43,208 bases of DNA, from positions 1 through 43,208 of the forward strand of contig NZ_JARZAJ010000052.1 in the NCBI RefSeq assembly GCF_029892105.1, given 5' to 3'. Below, piece after piece: positions 1 to 6,588 of this stretch. Position 1 is the first letter of the stretch; each line of letters starts with the position of its first letter. Both the position numbers and the translations under genes were made by a program. The notes below the pieces were generated by a model. That model was not told the origin of the DNA. It made no database searches and saw only the letters and a list, made by a program, of their open reading frames with translations. The DNA comes from Kitasatospora sp. GP82. Its GTDB lineage: Bacteria > Actinomycetota > Actinomycetes > Streptomycetales > Streptomycetaceae.

Positions 1-4
1 CCTT

Positions 5-32
5 GATCAACTCTCTTGGTCGAAAGTTGATC
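5..32. repeat. 8-bp inverted repeat at window edge
   Basis: GATCAACT at 5-12 and AGTTGATC at 25-32 form a hairpin with a 12-nt loop. It lies downstream of the stop of the pentapeptide gene that is read towards it, so it could be a weak terminator. The AGTTGA core recurs at 871-876 and as its complement at 828-833, so a regulator site is also possible. Confidence 0.35.
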
Positions 33-108
33 TACCGGGGTTCCGTTGTGTTCAACCCCCTTGACTTGCCGCCTTCAGCGCAAACTCAACGGCGTCGCGG
101 CTGGAGTA

Positions 109-777
109 CTAAGGCTCGATTACGATTCCGGCTTCTCGTGCAAGGCTCAGGGCAAGCTCCATCGCCCCTGTGCCCTGCACGGTTGCACCTGCCAGGCTGG
201 CCGCCCCTCCAACGTCGAGGAGCGTGCAGTTGTCGAAGTAGGTCCGATGGAGGCTCACATTGGCGAACTGGGCCCCGGTGAGGTCGCACTTCTCGAAGCG
301 CACTTCTCGGAGCTCGGCAAACTGGAAGTCCGCCCCAGTCAGGTTGCAGTCCCGGAAGAGCACCGTCTTCAGCTTCGAGTAGCGGAACAGCGTGCTGTCT
401 CCACGGGTGCCTTCGAAGAGCATGTCACGGAAGTTTCCGTTGCTCCACGAAGAGCCGGTGAGGCGGCATCCAGTCACCGTGCTGCGGAGAAGGGAGACGT
501 CCTGGGTGCGGACGGACGCGAAGTCGCAGGTCTGGAAGGCGCAGTGCGCGAGCACGGACCGCACCAGGTGCGTCCCAGTGAAGCGAACGCCGTCGAACGT
601 GCTCTGTTCGATCTCCACGGCCTCCGCAGACTTGCCGGTGAGGCTCAGACCGCTGAATTGCAGGCCCTTGAACGTGGCGTCGTCTTCAAGGTTGTGATCC
701 GGCATCGAGGCCGGCCGCAGGGCCACCTGAAACCTCGGGGCTGCGGGGTCCTTGGGGCGCGTCGTCACCAGAGCCAT
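109..777 (-). CDS. Pentapeptide-repeat protein
   Basis: A 222-residue soluble protein with a run of A(D/N)LXX-like five-residue repeats from about residue 30 to 200, for example ATFKG, LQFSG, STFDG, CNLTG, CDLTG. Such repeats fold as a right-handed quadrilateral beta-helix. The family includes DNA-gyrase-protecting members (Qnr, MfpA), but nothing here shows that function. The ATG start at 777 has GAGG eight bases upstream. It is divergent from the small gene at 876, and the intergenic space holds an inverted repeat (828-876). No signal peptide or membrane segment is visible. The repeat call is secure; the role is unknown. Confidence 0.85.
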   Translation of the reverse strand: MALVTTRPKDPAAPRFQVALRPASMPDHNLEDDATFKGLQFSGLSLTGKSAEAVEIEQSTFDGVRFTGTHLVRSVLAHCAFQTCDFASVRTQDVSLLRSTVTGCRLTGSSWSNGNFRDMLFEGTRGDSTLFRYSKLKTVLFRDCNLTGADFQFAELREVRFEKCDLTGAQFANVSLHRTYFDNCTLLDVGGAASLAGATVQGTGAMELALSLAREAGIVIEP

Positions 778-827
778 GGCTGTGCCTCATCGTCAGCGGG
801 AGGAGTGGAGACAACGCAGCCTAGCAG

Positions 828-876
828 TCAACTCGTTTTGTACAGCGCATAGTTGAAAGTCATGAAAGCGAGTTGA
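828..876. promoter_or_regulatory. Inverted repeat between divergent genes, candidate operator
   Basis: TCAACTCG at 828-835 and CGAGTTGA at 869-876 are perfect inverted copies 33 nt apart in the divergent intergenic region. The right arm touches the ATG at 876. A GntR-type repressor remnant lies nearby at 1239-1484, but no link is shown. Confidence 0.35.
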
Positions 877-1100
877 TGGGCAAGAAGAGCAAGACCTTCA
901 CTGTCGTAGGTCTCGTCCGCAGTGCCAACAAGGAGGCGAGGGCGGTCAAGACGTACGTCAACGCCGAGTCGGAGGAAGAGGCTGAGCAGAAGGGCAAGCT
1001 GAAGATGGAGCAGCAGAACGGAACCCAGGTCCAGAACATCAAGGCCCGGGAGCCCAAAGTCCCTGTGGACCCGAGGCCGAAGCGGTCCAGCTGGTGGTAG
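876..1100 (+). CDS. Small basic hypothetical protein
   Basis: A 74-residue lysine-rich protein beginning MGKKSKTFTVVGLVRSANKE and ending in Trp-Trp. I do not recognise the family. The first half looks like a short beta-rich unit followed by an acidic/amphipathic helix with repeated Glu and Lys (about residues 28-45) and a basic tail. A TTG three bases upstream is in frame, but the ATG at 876 is the more likely start. A four-codon reading frame (862-876) ends in TGATG overlapping this start, which could couple translation or be chance. Small basic proteins like this are common on actinomycete integrative elements. A real gene is likely because codon use is C-biased and no better frame exists. 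Confidence 0.6.
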   Translation: MGKKSKTFTVVGLVRSANKEARAVKTYVNAESEEEAEQKGKLKMEQQNGTQVQNIKAREPKVPVDPRPKRSSWW

Positions 1101-1238
1101 ACAGCTCCACTCCGAAGTCTCCGGGAGTCGGTGGGCTGTAGCCTCAGACGGGCGCGGGGTGCGTGATCATTCGTGGTCCATTGCCTCGCTCTGCGCCCTT
1201 GGCCCCGTCCCGCTGGTCATTCACCAGCCGGGCGGGGC

Positions 1239-1484
1239 TCAGTCGCTTTCGGCGCCCTGGTCATCCATCTGACTCTGCTCACTGCGGTCAACGACGAAGG
1301 TCCCCTTCTGCGGCCGGGTCCGGACCCATCCCTCATCGCGCAGCAGCTGAACCGCGTGCCGTGCCGTGTTCCGGGCCACGCCGTAGGTCTTGATCAGAGT
1401 TGCCTCTGACGGAATGCGCTTGCCGACCGCGATGGCACCCGACTCGATTGCTGAGCCACTGGAGGCCCTGGAGGCGGGCAACAC
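1239..1484 (-). pseudogene. GntR-family regulator, N-terminally truncated
   Basis: The encoded 81 residues hold most of a GntR winged helix: IPSEATL, the recognition helix region YGVARNTARHAV, LLRDEGWVRTRPQKGTFVV at the wing, then a short polar tail. A complete GntR DNA-binding domain has about 12-15 more residues (first helix) before IESGAIAVGKR. Here that segment is replaced by sequence without resemblance, and the only in-frame start is a GTG at 1484 without a convincing ribosome site. Homology appears to begin at about 1450. Short GntR proteins without an effector domain are frequent repressors of transfer genes on Streptomyces plasmids and integrative elements (KorSA type). I infer that this is a broken member of that group. 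Confidence 0.65.
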
Positions 1485-1728
1485 CGCCCAAGTGGCACAG
1501 TTGGCCTCGGAGAGCTCCGCAAAGGCTTCTGTCGACCTGAGCGCCGAGTGCTGGACCCTGCCCGGGTGGGCGGAGGAGCTGGCGTTCGTTCGCCCTTACG
1601 TCGTGCGATGGGAACAGCATCAGGAGCGAGCACTCCAAGAGGAGCGCCGGCGAGCACTGGAAGCCGTCTGCCGGGGGGAGGACTACCCCTACACCTACCC
1701 CGGCGCACACTGCCTGGTGAGCGCCTGA
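1450..1728 (+). pseudogene. Unrecognised gene, 5' end missing
   Basis: The frame that ends at 1728 reads as protein from about 1452: helical, Glu/Arg-rich, with motifs CWTLPGWAEELAF and QEERRRALEAV, and a tail containing PYTYPGAHC. Upstream the same frame runs into the antisense of the GntR gene, and no start with a ribosome site is found (an ATG at 1434 lacks one). It shares TGATG with the next gene (stop 1726-1728, start 1728), so the two were probably translationally coupled. Its 5' part was probably lost in the event that truncated the GntR gene. The family is unknown to me. Confidence 0.5.
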
Positions 1729-1973
1729 TGCGCAAGGTCCAGTGCGGAGACCGCGACCAGGCCGGGGCCGACCTGCCCTGCATCCTCGACTTCGGCCACC
1801 AGGACGACCATCTGACCGCCCTCGGCGGGACCTGGCCCCGGGTACCTCGCACCCGGTGCTGCCGGTGCGGAGCCGAGACCGATGATCCCGTGCCGGTGAC
1901 CTACTCGGAGAGCACCAGCAGCTCCGGCTTCAGTCGGTGGACTTGTCCGGCCTGTGCGACCAAGACCAAGTAG
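1728..1973 (+). CDS. Small zinc-ribbon protein
   Basis: An 81-residue protein starting MRKVQCGD. The C-terminal half has two Cys pairs, CCRCG near residue 45 and CPAC near residue 75, in the spacing of a zinc ribbon. The N-terminal half carries a further Cys pair and a DFGHQDDHL segment in which His could bind metal. The ATG overlaps the stop of the preceding frame by one base (TGATG), which indicates coupling. A strong terminator follows at 1986. Similar small Cys-rich proteins occur on actinomycete mobile elements, but the function is unknown. Confidence 0.65.
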   Translation: MRKVQCGDRDQAGADLPCILDFGHQDDHLTALGGTWPRVPRTRCCRCGAETDDPVPVTYSESTSSSGFSRWTCPACATKTK

Positions 1974-1985
1974 AGCAAGAACGAG

Positions 1986-2012
1986 AGCCCCGCCCGATCA
2001 CTGGGCGGGGCT
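1986..2012 (+). terminator. Perfect 10-bp hairpin terminator
   Basis: AGCCCCGCCC (1986-1995) and GGGCGGGGCT (2003-2012) pair fully around a 7-nt loop, 12 bases after the zinc-ribbon stop codon, followed by TCGTTGTGCTT. Confidence 0.85.
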
Positions 2013-2095
2013 TCGTTGTGCTTCACCCCAAATGATCAATAGCCCGTGGGCTCCTGTACCTTCAGCCCACTCGTACCGATCGGGAGGGGCAGAGG

Positions 2096-2350
2096 ATGAG
2101 TGTGGGGAACAGTGTGACCGGGGGCGTCTTCAACGGGATGCTGATTCAGAGCGGGGGCAACATTGGTGAGCTGACCATCGGTGGTGCAAGTGCGGTGGCC
2201 CACCAGGCCGAGCCCGCGTCGGGGATAGACCAGCGCGAAGAGTGGGCGCGGATCTACCGGCGAGCACTGGCCATCGCCACGCGAGAGGGTGGCGCAGCGG
2301 ACCTGGCCACCTGGGCAGAGGACCAGGGCCTCACCATCAAGCACATCTGA
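2096..2350 (+). CDS. Small protein with NSVTGG-type N-terminal motif
   Basis: An 84-residue protein with a clear ribosome site (GGGAGGGGCAGAGG before ATG 2096). Residues 4-28 (NSVTGGVFNGMLIQSGG) resemble the N-S-[IV]-[ST]-G-G-x-[FV]-x-G-x-[VI]-[IL]-Q stretch that I recall at the start of various Streptomyces signalling, NTPase and effector-associated proteins. That similarity is from memory. Residues about 40-84 form a helical tail with EEWARIYRRAL and an ADLATWAEDQ segment. There is no enzyme motif. It is flanked by terminators, so it is a single-gene unit. Confidence 0.6.
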   Translation: MSVGNSVTGGVFNGMLIQSGGNIGELTIGGASAVAHQAEPASGIDQREEWARIYRRALAIATREGGAADLATWAEDQGLTIKHI

Positions 2351-2370
2351 GCGAGACCCCGAGCAAGGAG

Positions 2371-2397
2371 CCCTGCCTGGTCATCGGGCGGGGTTTT
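2371..2397 (+). terminator. Hairpin terminator with T tract
   Basis: CCCTGCC (2371-2377) pairs with GGGCGGGG (2386-2393) with one G-T pair, followed by TTTT. It starts about 20 nt after the stop at 2350. Confidence 0.7.
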
Positions 2398-2415
2398 CCA
2401 TGCTCGGGCACGTCC

Positions 2416-2682
2416 TCACAGGCTCCTCAGGACCGTTTCGCACTCTCGGCAGCGCCGGTCGTAGAACTGCGGTGGATACCAGGGCTCACCCGGCCTCGAA
2501 GGGCTGTAGTGGCTGTGCTCCATCGGCGCTGTGTCCTTCTGGCACAGGGTCCGCGGCAGCGGGTCTTCTGGCACGTCCGGGTCGGCGCCAGCCGCGTGCA
2601 CCAGGAGCACGGCGGGCTCTACGCCTTCCAGGCCGATGGTTTGGTCCGGCTCCAGCTCAAAGAGGACGATGATCGAACCCAT
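2416..2682 (-). CDS. Hypothetical protein with C-terminal Cys pair
   Basis: From ATG 2682 the frame gives 88 residues beginning MGSIIVLFELEPDQTIGLEG, a beta-strand-like opening, and ending with DRRCRECETVLRSL. The CxxC could be half of a zinc site. An upstream in-frame start at 2793 would add 37 low-complexity residues and is less likely. I do not recognise the family. The opposite strand also carries long open frames, but their translations are Arg/Pro-rich and look like shadows. Confidence 0.5.
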   Translation of the reverse strand: MGSIIVLFELEPDQTIGLEGVEPAVLLVHAAGADPDVPEDPLPRTLCQKDTAPMEHSHYSPSRPGEPWYPPQFYDRRCRECETVLRSL

Positions 2683-2849
2683 GCCTCGACCCTGCGACAC
2701 GGTGGTGTTGATCGCACTCCCGGAGCGACTTGCCTGAACCTGGACTTCGTCAACCTGGGCCGTGTCGAATTCACCCGTGCGTGTCGATTGCACATCGAGT
2801 TCGCATGGGAACAGCTAGTGGCAGGAGCCCAACCCATTGAGGAGACTTG

Positions 2850-3146
2850 ATGAAGCGCCTGCTTGACGCAGCTGGCATCGCTGCCACCGCAGTGGCCCTG
2901 TGCCTGACCACGGTCACCAACGCCGGCGCCGCCACCGGCACGCTCACCGTCAGCGGCAATCGCCTCCAGGACCCTCCGCAGGGTTGCTACACCGGGGACT
3001 TCTGGCCGCTTGTCGTCCAGAACAGGACCGACACCGTCGTCTACGTCTTCGATGACACGAACTGCCAAGGCAACCAAAATGGCATGGTCAGGCCGGGTCG
3101 CGAGGGTACCTTCGAGTTCGGCGGTAGCGTCTACGTTCCGAGGTAG
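2850..3146 (+). CDS. Small secreted protein
   Basis: A 98-residue protein with a Sec signal peptide: basic start MKRLLDAAG, hydrophobic core IAATAVALCLTTVT, probable cleavage after NAGAA near residue 28. The mature part is about 70 residues, beta-rich, with two Cys (in PQGCYTG and DTNCQGN) that could form a disulfide, and ends GSVYVPR. GAGGAGACTT precedes ATG 2850, and a TTG just upstream is in frame but poorly spaced. It is likely an exported domain of unknown role. A strong terminator follows. Confidence 0.75.
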   Translation: MKRLLDAAGIAATAVALCLTTVTNAGAATGTLTVSGNRLQDPPQGCYTGDFWPLVVQNRTDTVVYVFDDTNCQGNQNGMVRPGREGTFEFGGSVYVPR

Positions 3147-3185
3147 TGCTCACATTCCGCAGCAGATGGTCTTTCAGACTAGGAG

Positions 3186-3207
3186 GCCCCCTCTCCACGG
3201 AGGGGGC
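3186..3207 (+). terminator. Hairpin terminator
   Basis: GCCCCCTC (3186-3193) and GAGGGGGC (3200-3207) pair perfectly around TCCACG, 40 nt after the secreted-protein stop. Confidence 0.85.
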
Positions 3208-3933
3208 TTACTTGTGTCTCAACCAGAGGAGAGTTCCAACAGGGGCCCCTGTGAGGAGGGGGCCCAGTCCGGGAAGTTAAGTTAGAGCCGGGGGTATATA
3301 GAATCCCCGGCAATAAAGATGTATGTGTTAAACCCCAGGCCGCAGGACGCCAGCGCTCAAAGAGTAGTCTACGTCAAACTGATGGGTTCAATTCATTCAT
3401 TCACGGTACAGGCGAGAGTCCACTGCGGGCTCAAAGAGGCCGGCCGGAGGACCTGAAGGCCCACTGAAACGCCCTGAAGCGGCCCGTGAGCAGCCCTGGG
3501 GACCCGGAGGCCACGAGGCTGGCGGGGGGCCGTACAGCGGCTTGTGCGTTCGTGAAGAGTTACATACCCGTACACGGTCGGAGGGCGGCACCCCCGGTGG
3601 GTCCTGCGTGCGTACATGCATGCATGCATGCATGTATGTATTACCCCCAGTATGTGGTTGGCGACCTCATGAAATGAATAGAGCGGCGCATTGATTCATT
3701 CAATTACCTTCCCTGACCATCCATGACGCAGAGTCAGAAGGTGCTCAGGGCCACCTAGTTGACAGGTCTAGACCATATGCCCGCTGGCAGTGACGGGCTG
3801 GACGCAACCCCTGGCGAGACTGTCGAGTGTCCAATTTGGATGCATTTCTGGGATCGCCGACTGGCAACCACGGTATGGATATCTCGTGATCATCTGATCT
3901 CGAACTGGTCTCATTGGTAATGCCTACATAACG
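3208..3933. other. AT-richer non-coding stretch
   Basis: About 725 bp with no convincing gene. It is less GC-rich than its surroundings and holds short repeats: TCATTCATTCA at 3392-3403, a (CATG)5 block at 3615-3634, and TTGATTCATTCAATTA near 3690. Its right end (3745-3933) sits where the missing N-terminal half of the recombinase should be, but no frame there resembles a core-binding domain. Confidence 0.6.
3615..3634. repeat. (CATG)5 palindromic repeat
   Basis: Five tandem CATG units form a 20-bp sequence that is its own reverse complement and could extrude as a cruciform. It is followed by TATGTATTA. Confidence 0.8.
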
Positions 3934-4563
3934 GTGCGAGCACGTGGCCATCACTGCCTGAGGGATGCGCCGTTGTGGACCACCATCGCGGCGACCGGTG
4001 TTCGCCGCAGTGAGGCTCTGGGGATGAAGTGGTCCCTCGTCCGCTGGGATGAGTGTGCCATCGAATTGGGCTGGGTGGTCGTGGAGGAGGGCAAGACCTT
4101 CCGGCTTCGCGGGCTCACCAAGGACGGTGACGGCGGGGCGGTGATCTATGTGGACCAGGCCGTCATGAACGTGCTCAAGCGGCAGAAGGAGCGCCAAGAC
4201 GAGGAGCGGTCCCTCCTGGGGGCGGCTTGGGAGGACCACGACCTGGTGTTCGCCCGGGACGGGTTCAACCTCCAGCGGGGCGGCCGGGCCGGCGGTCCGC
4301 AGGACCCCGAGAAGGTGTCCGCCCGCTGGCGGACGGTGCGTAACCGGCTTCGTCTGCCGGAGGACTTCCGCATCCACGACTGGCGTCACAGCAAGGTGAC
4401 CAACGACCTGGAAGCGGGGGAGAGCCCGGTAGAGGTCTCGGCTAACGTCCGGCACCACTCGCCGGGCTGCACGATGGCCCGCTACGGGCACTCGCGTAAG
4501 GACGGGGCGCGGCGACTGGCCGCCTCCGGTGCGGGCCGACTCGGCCTGTCTGCCCTGGTCTGA
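3934..4563 (+). pseudogene. Tyrosine recombinase (integrase), catalytic half only
   Basis: The readable 209 residues carry the full catalytic set of a phage/ICE-type integrase: Arg in TGVRRSEALG (about residue 24), Lys in RLRGLTKDG, HDWRHS (HxxR near 148-151), RHHS in place of the usual GHS, and the tyrosine in ARYGHS near 184. The N-terminal SAM-like core-binding and arm-binding regions (usually about 170-200 residues) are absent. Homology starts at about 3950 right after the AT-rich stretch, and the first codon is a GTG without a ribosome site. I infer a truncated, inactive integrase. Its 3' end is 100 bp from a tRNA-Leu-like att site (4663-4685), the usual arrangement for integrases that use tRNA 3' ends. 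Confidence 0.85.
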
Positions 4564-4634
4564 GGGCAAGATCGCTGGCCGGTGGGTCGCGCGGTGGGTC
4601 ACGTGACGGCTGAGCCGTGGCCTGGAAACAGAAA

Positions 4635-4655
4635 AACCCCAGATCAACTGGGGTT
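4635..4655 (+). terminator. Hairpin terminator after integrase
   Basis: AACCCCAG (4635-4642) and CTGGGGTT (4648-4655) pair perfectly around ATCAA, with an A-run before it, so it can work from either side. Confidence 0.75.
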
Positions 4656-4662
4656 CCTGCTG

Positions 4663-4685
4663 GTGTCCGAGGACCGACTTGAACC
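4663..4685 (-). other. tRNA-Leu 3'-end remnant, candidate att site
   Basis: GTGTCCGAGG, three bases, then GACTTGAACC matches positions 23834-23856 of the tRNA-Leu(GAG) region at 20 of 23 positions with no gap, in the same orientation. Read on the minus strand it is the T-loop GGTTCAAGTC followed by the acceptor CCTCGGACAC. The stem does not pair any longer, so it is a fragment and not a tRNA. Together with the adjacent integrase this suggests an attachment site. Confidence 0.6.
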
Positions 4686-4733
4686 ATACCTACATGCCCG
4701 TGGTGCAGGGTGAGCTGGCGCTTCCGTAGGGCA

Positions 4734-4755
4734 GGTTCGAGTCCTAGGCCCTCGG
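4734..4755 (+). other. Second tRNA-like T-arm/acceptor fragment, inverted
   Basis: GGTTCGAGTCC then TAGG then CCCTCGG reads like a T-arm plus acceptor 3' strand on the plus strand and is an imperfect inverted copy of 4667-4685. No complete cloverleaf can be drawn around it. It may be a relic of an older insertion. Confidence 0.35.
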
Positions 4756-4778
4756 TGCAGGCCATCGGCGTCTGGGAC

Positions 4779-4979
4779 TCACACCCGGTCAGCTCCGAGG
4801 ATGCTGGCGATGCGGAGTGCGTCTGCGGTATTCAGGCTGAGGCCGGCCGCCCAGGTCAGGGCTTGATCGAGCTCTGCTGGCACGGCAACGACGGCCTGAC
4901 CCGGGACGCCGCGGTACCACCCCGACTTCGGTTTGACAGGTCCTCGAGCTGAAGCTCGCGACTTCGCGGATCCTGCGTT
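4779..4979 (-). pseudogene. Coding-like C-terminal fragment
   Basis: One minus-strand frame, open from 4979 to a TGA at 4779, has protein-like composition near its end: GWYRGVPGQAVVAVPAELDQ followed by ALTWAAGLSLNTADALRIAS and ILGADRV. There is no start codon in it, and it abuts the stop of the CMD-like gene upstream. It looks like the tail of a lost gene with a terminal helical domain. I cannot name the family. Confidence 0.4.
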
Positions 4980-5412
4980 ACCGGTTTTCCTCGGCCCGCA
5001 GGACTTCGACGACGATCTCGATGCCTAGCGCGTAGGCCGGCGTGCCGGAGGTGATGAGCGCGGTCTCGGCGACTCCGACAAGGTCGACGATGGCGGCGCC
5101 CGCGTGGAGCGCTCCGCGGGCGTGGATCCGAGCCGGGTCGGCGCGCCCGAGAGCGAGCAACTGCCCGAAGTGGACCAGCTGCTGCACCCGCCCGCCGAGC
5201 GGGCTGTCGGTCAGGACGAGGTGCCGCAGGGCCGCGAAGGTCTCCTCGGTGGCGAGCCGGCCGAAGGTCTGGGCCACCCGCAGGCGGTCCTCCACCGCGC
5301 CGGGGACGACGCCGAGCGTCGCGCGGTAGCGCTCACGCAGGGCTTCGGCGCGCTGCGCGAAGGCGTGGTCCGTGTGGTCCGAGCGGTCCGTGTGGTCCGT
5401 TTCGACGGTCAT
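4978..5412 (-). CDS. Carboxymuconolactone decarboxylase (AhpD)-like protein
   Basis: A 144-residue all-helical protein. Residues about 25-140 fit the CMD/AhpD fold: ALRHLVLTDSPLGGRVQQLV, then HARGALHAGA and a closing TSGTPAYALGIEIVVEVL helix. The CxxC redox pair of AhpD is missing, so a decarboxylase-like or purely structural role is more likely than peroxidase reduction. The N-terminus is an odd run of Asp, His, Thr and Ser (TDHTDRSDHTDH) encoded by 9-bp tandem repeats at about 5366-5400. The ATG at 5412 overlaps the TGA of the aldolase gene by ATGA, so translation is coupled. Longer upstream starts are only antisense-like extensions. It probably acts with the aldolase on a small keto or hydroxy acid, which is inference. 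Confidence 0.7.
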   Translation of the reverse strand: MTVETDHTDRSDHTDHAFAQRAEALRERYRATLGVVPGAVEDRLRVAQTFGRLATEETFAALRHLVLTDSPLGGRVQQLVHFGQLLALGRADPARIHARGALHAGAAIVDLVGVAETALITSGTPAYALGIEIVVEVLRAEENR

Positions 5413-6074
5413 GACACGATCCGTGCGATCGAGGCTCGGACGGACTCCAGAGCGCATTCGGGGAAGTCCACGGCCCCGCCGATCGCCGCCGCGGCGAGTT
5501 CCGCTTCGGCGCTTTCCTCGATCGCCACCACGAGCCGGCCGGCAGCCGCTGCATCCGGGCCGAAGACCAGCAGGCCGTGGTTGGCCAGCAGGACCGCGGA
5601 AGTCGTCGGGCGTCGTTCCAGGACGTCGGCGATACCCCGGACCGACACGTCCGACCCGCGCGGCCCCCACGGCACCACCGGTACGTCCTCGGCCTGTCCG
5701 AAGCGCAGCATCGGCTCGGTGCGGCAGGGCAGCGGCCGGTGGGCCACCGCGAAGGCCGTCGCGGCGGGCGAGTGGGTGTGGATGATCGCGCCCACGTGCG
5801 GGCGGGCGCGGTAGACGATGCTGTGCATGGCGATGATCTCGATGCTGACGGACCGCAGTTCTCCCGCCAGGATCTGCCCGTCGAGGCTGACGGTCGCCAA
5901 CTGGTCGGGCTGCAGGTCGCGGACGAATCCCGGGGTCAGCAGGAAGCGCTCGGCGTCGAGCCGGACGCTCAGGTTGGCGTGCCCGGAGTGCGACATCACC
6001 CCCGCCACGAACAGCTCCCCGGCGGCCCCGACGAGCTGGTGAGCCCGGCTCTTCACTTCAGGTGTGTCTGTCAT
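5409..6074 (-). CDS. Class II aldolase/adducin-family protein
   Basis: A 221-residue enzyme of the zinc-dependent class II aldolase family (fuculose-1-phosphate aldolase, ribulose-phosphate epimerase and decarboxylase relatives). Seen: GHANLSVRL near residue 30-38 (substrate loop), HTHSPAATAFA near 97-107 (metal His pair), and LLANHGLLVFG near 160 (third metal His). The acidic residue that usually precedes the metal site is not obvious. ATG 6074 has GGAG at good distance; a start at 6134 would add 20 basic residues. It forms a two-gene operon with the CMD-like gene downstream and is divergent from a MerR regulator, with a palindromic operator between them. Confidence 0.85.
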   Translation of the reverse strand: MTDTPEVKSRAHQLVGAAGELFVAGVMSHSGHANLSVRLDAERFLLTPGFVRDLQPDQLATVSLDGQILAGELRSVSIEIIAMHSIVYRARPHVGAIIHTHSPAATAFAVAHRPLPCRTEPMLRFGQAEDVPVVPWGPRGSDVSVRGIADVLERRPTTSAVLLANHGLLVFGPDAAAAGRLVVAIEESAEAELAAAAIGGAVDFPECALESVRASIARIVS

Positions 6075-6144
6075 GTCTTCGTCTCCGAGTTCTTGCGCCG
6101 GAGGTCGGCTCTTCCGCCTCCGCTGCACGCGCAAGCCACTCTGC

Positions 6145-6166
6145 GACTTGAACTAAGGTTTAAGTC
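6145..6166. promoter_or_regulatory. MerR-type operator
   Basis: GACTTGAAC (6145-6153), TAAG, GTTTAAGTC (6158-6166) is an inverted repeat with 8 of 9 pairs matched, between the divergent aldolase operon and the merR-like gene. Its 22-bp size and position fit a MerR-family site overlapping both promoters. Confidence 0.75.
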
Positions 6167-6204
6167 AAACGCCGGACCGACAGGATGAGAGGGAGGCGCG
6201 AAGC

Positions 6205-6588
6205 GTGAGTATGACGATCGGTCAGCTCGCTGCAACCACCGGAGTGCCCGCGTCGGCCATCCGGTTCTGGGAGCGCCACGGCCTGCTGCCCACGCCCGAA
6301 CGGCAGAGCGGTCAGCGACGCTATCCGCCGGAGGCCGCCGAACGGATCATGCTGCTGCGCAAGTTCCAGCAGGCCGGACTGAGTCTGGCCGAGATCGCTG
6401 AGTTCCAACAGGAACGGCCGCGCCGGCAGGCGATGATCCGCAGCAAGCTCGTCGAGATCGAGCAGCGCATGGTCGACCTCGACCATGCCCACCAGCTCCT
6501 GCTCCATGCCCTCCAGTGTGGCAGGAAGGACATCGTCAGCTGCCCGACCTTCCGAGAGCAGATGGCGACGTGGCGCCCGTCCGCCTGA
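6205..6588 (+). CDS. MerR-family transcriptional regulator
   Basis: A 127-residue regulator. Residues 3-70 are the MerR winged helix: MTIGQLAATTGVPASAIRFW, then ERHGLLP and GQRRYPPEA, followed by LLRKFQQAGLSLAEIAEF. The dimer coiled coil runs about residues 75-105, and the tail contains two Cys (LQCGRKDIVSCP), which could be a metal or redox sensor. GTG 6205 is preferred over ATG 6211 because GGGAGG lies eight bases before it. It is divergent from the aldolase/CMD operon with the operator at 6145-6166, so it most likely controls that operon and itself. The inducer is unknown. Confidence 0.9.
   Translation: MSMTIGQLAATTGVPASAIRFWERHGLLPTPERQSGQRRYPPEAAERIMLLRKFQQAGLSLAEIAEFQQERPRRQAMIRSKLVEIEQRMVDLDHAHQLLLHALQCGRKDIVSCPTFREQMATWRPSA

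Noticed and set aside
46..852. 268-codon open frame on the plus strand
   Set aside because: Antisense of the pentapeptide-repeat gene, whose repeats are clear on the other strand.
3615..3634. CRISPR-like repeat
   Set aside because: The CATG units are directly adjacent with no spacers; no cas genes in the window.
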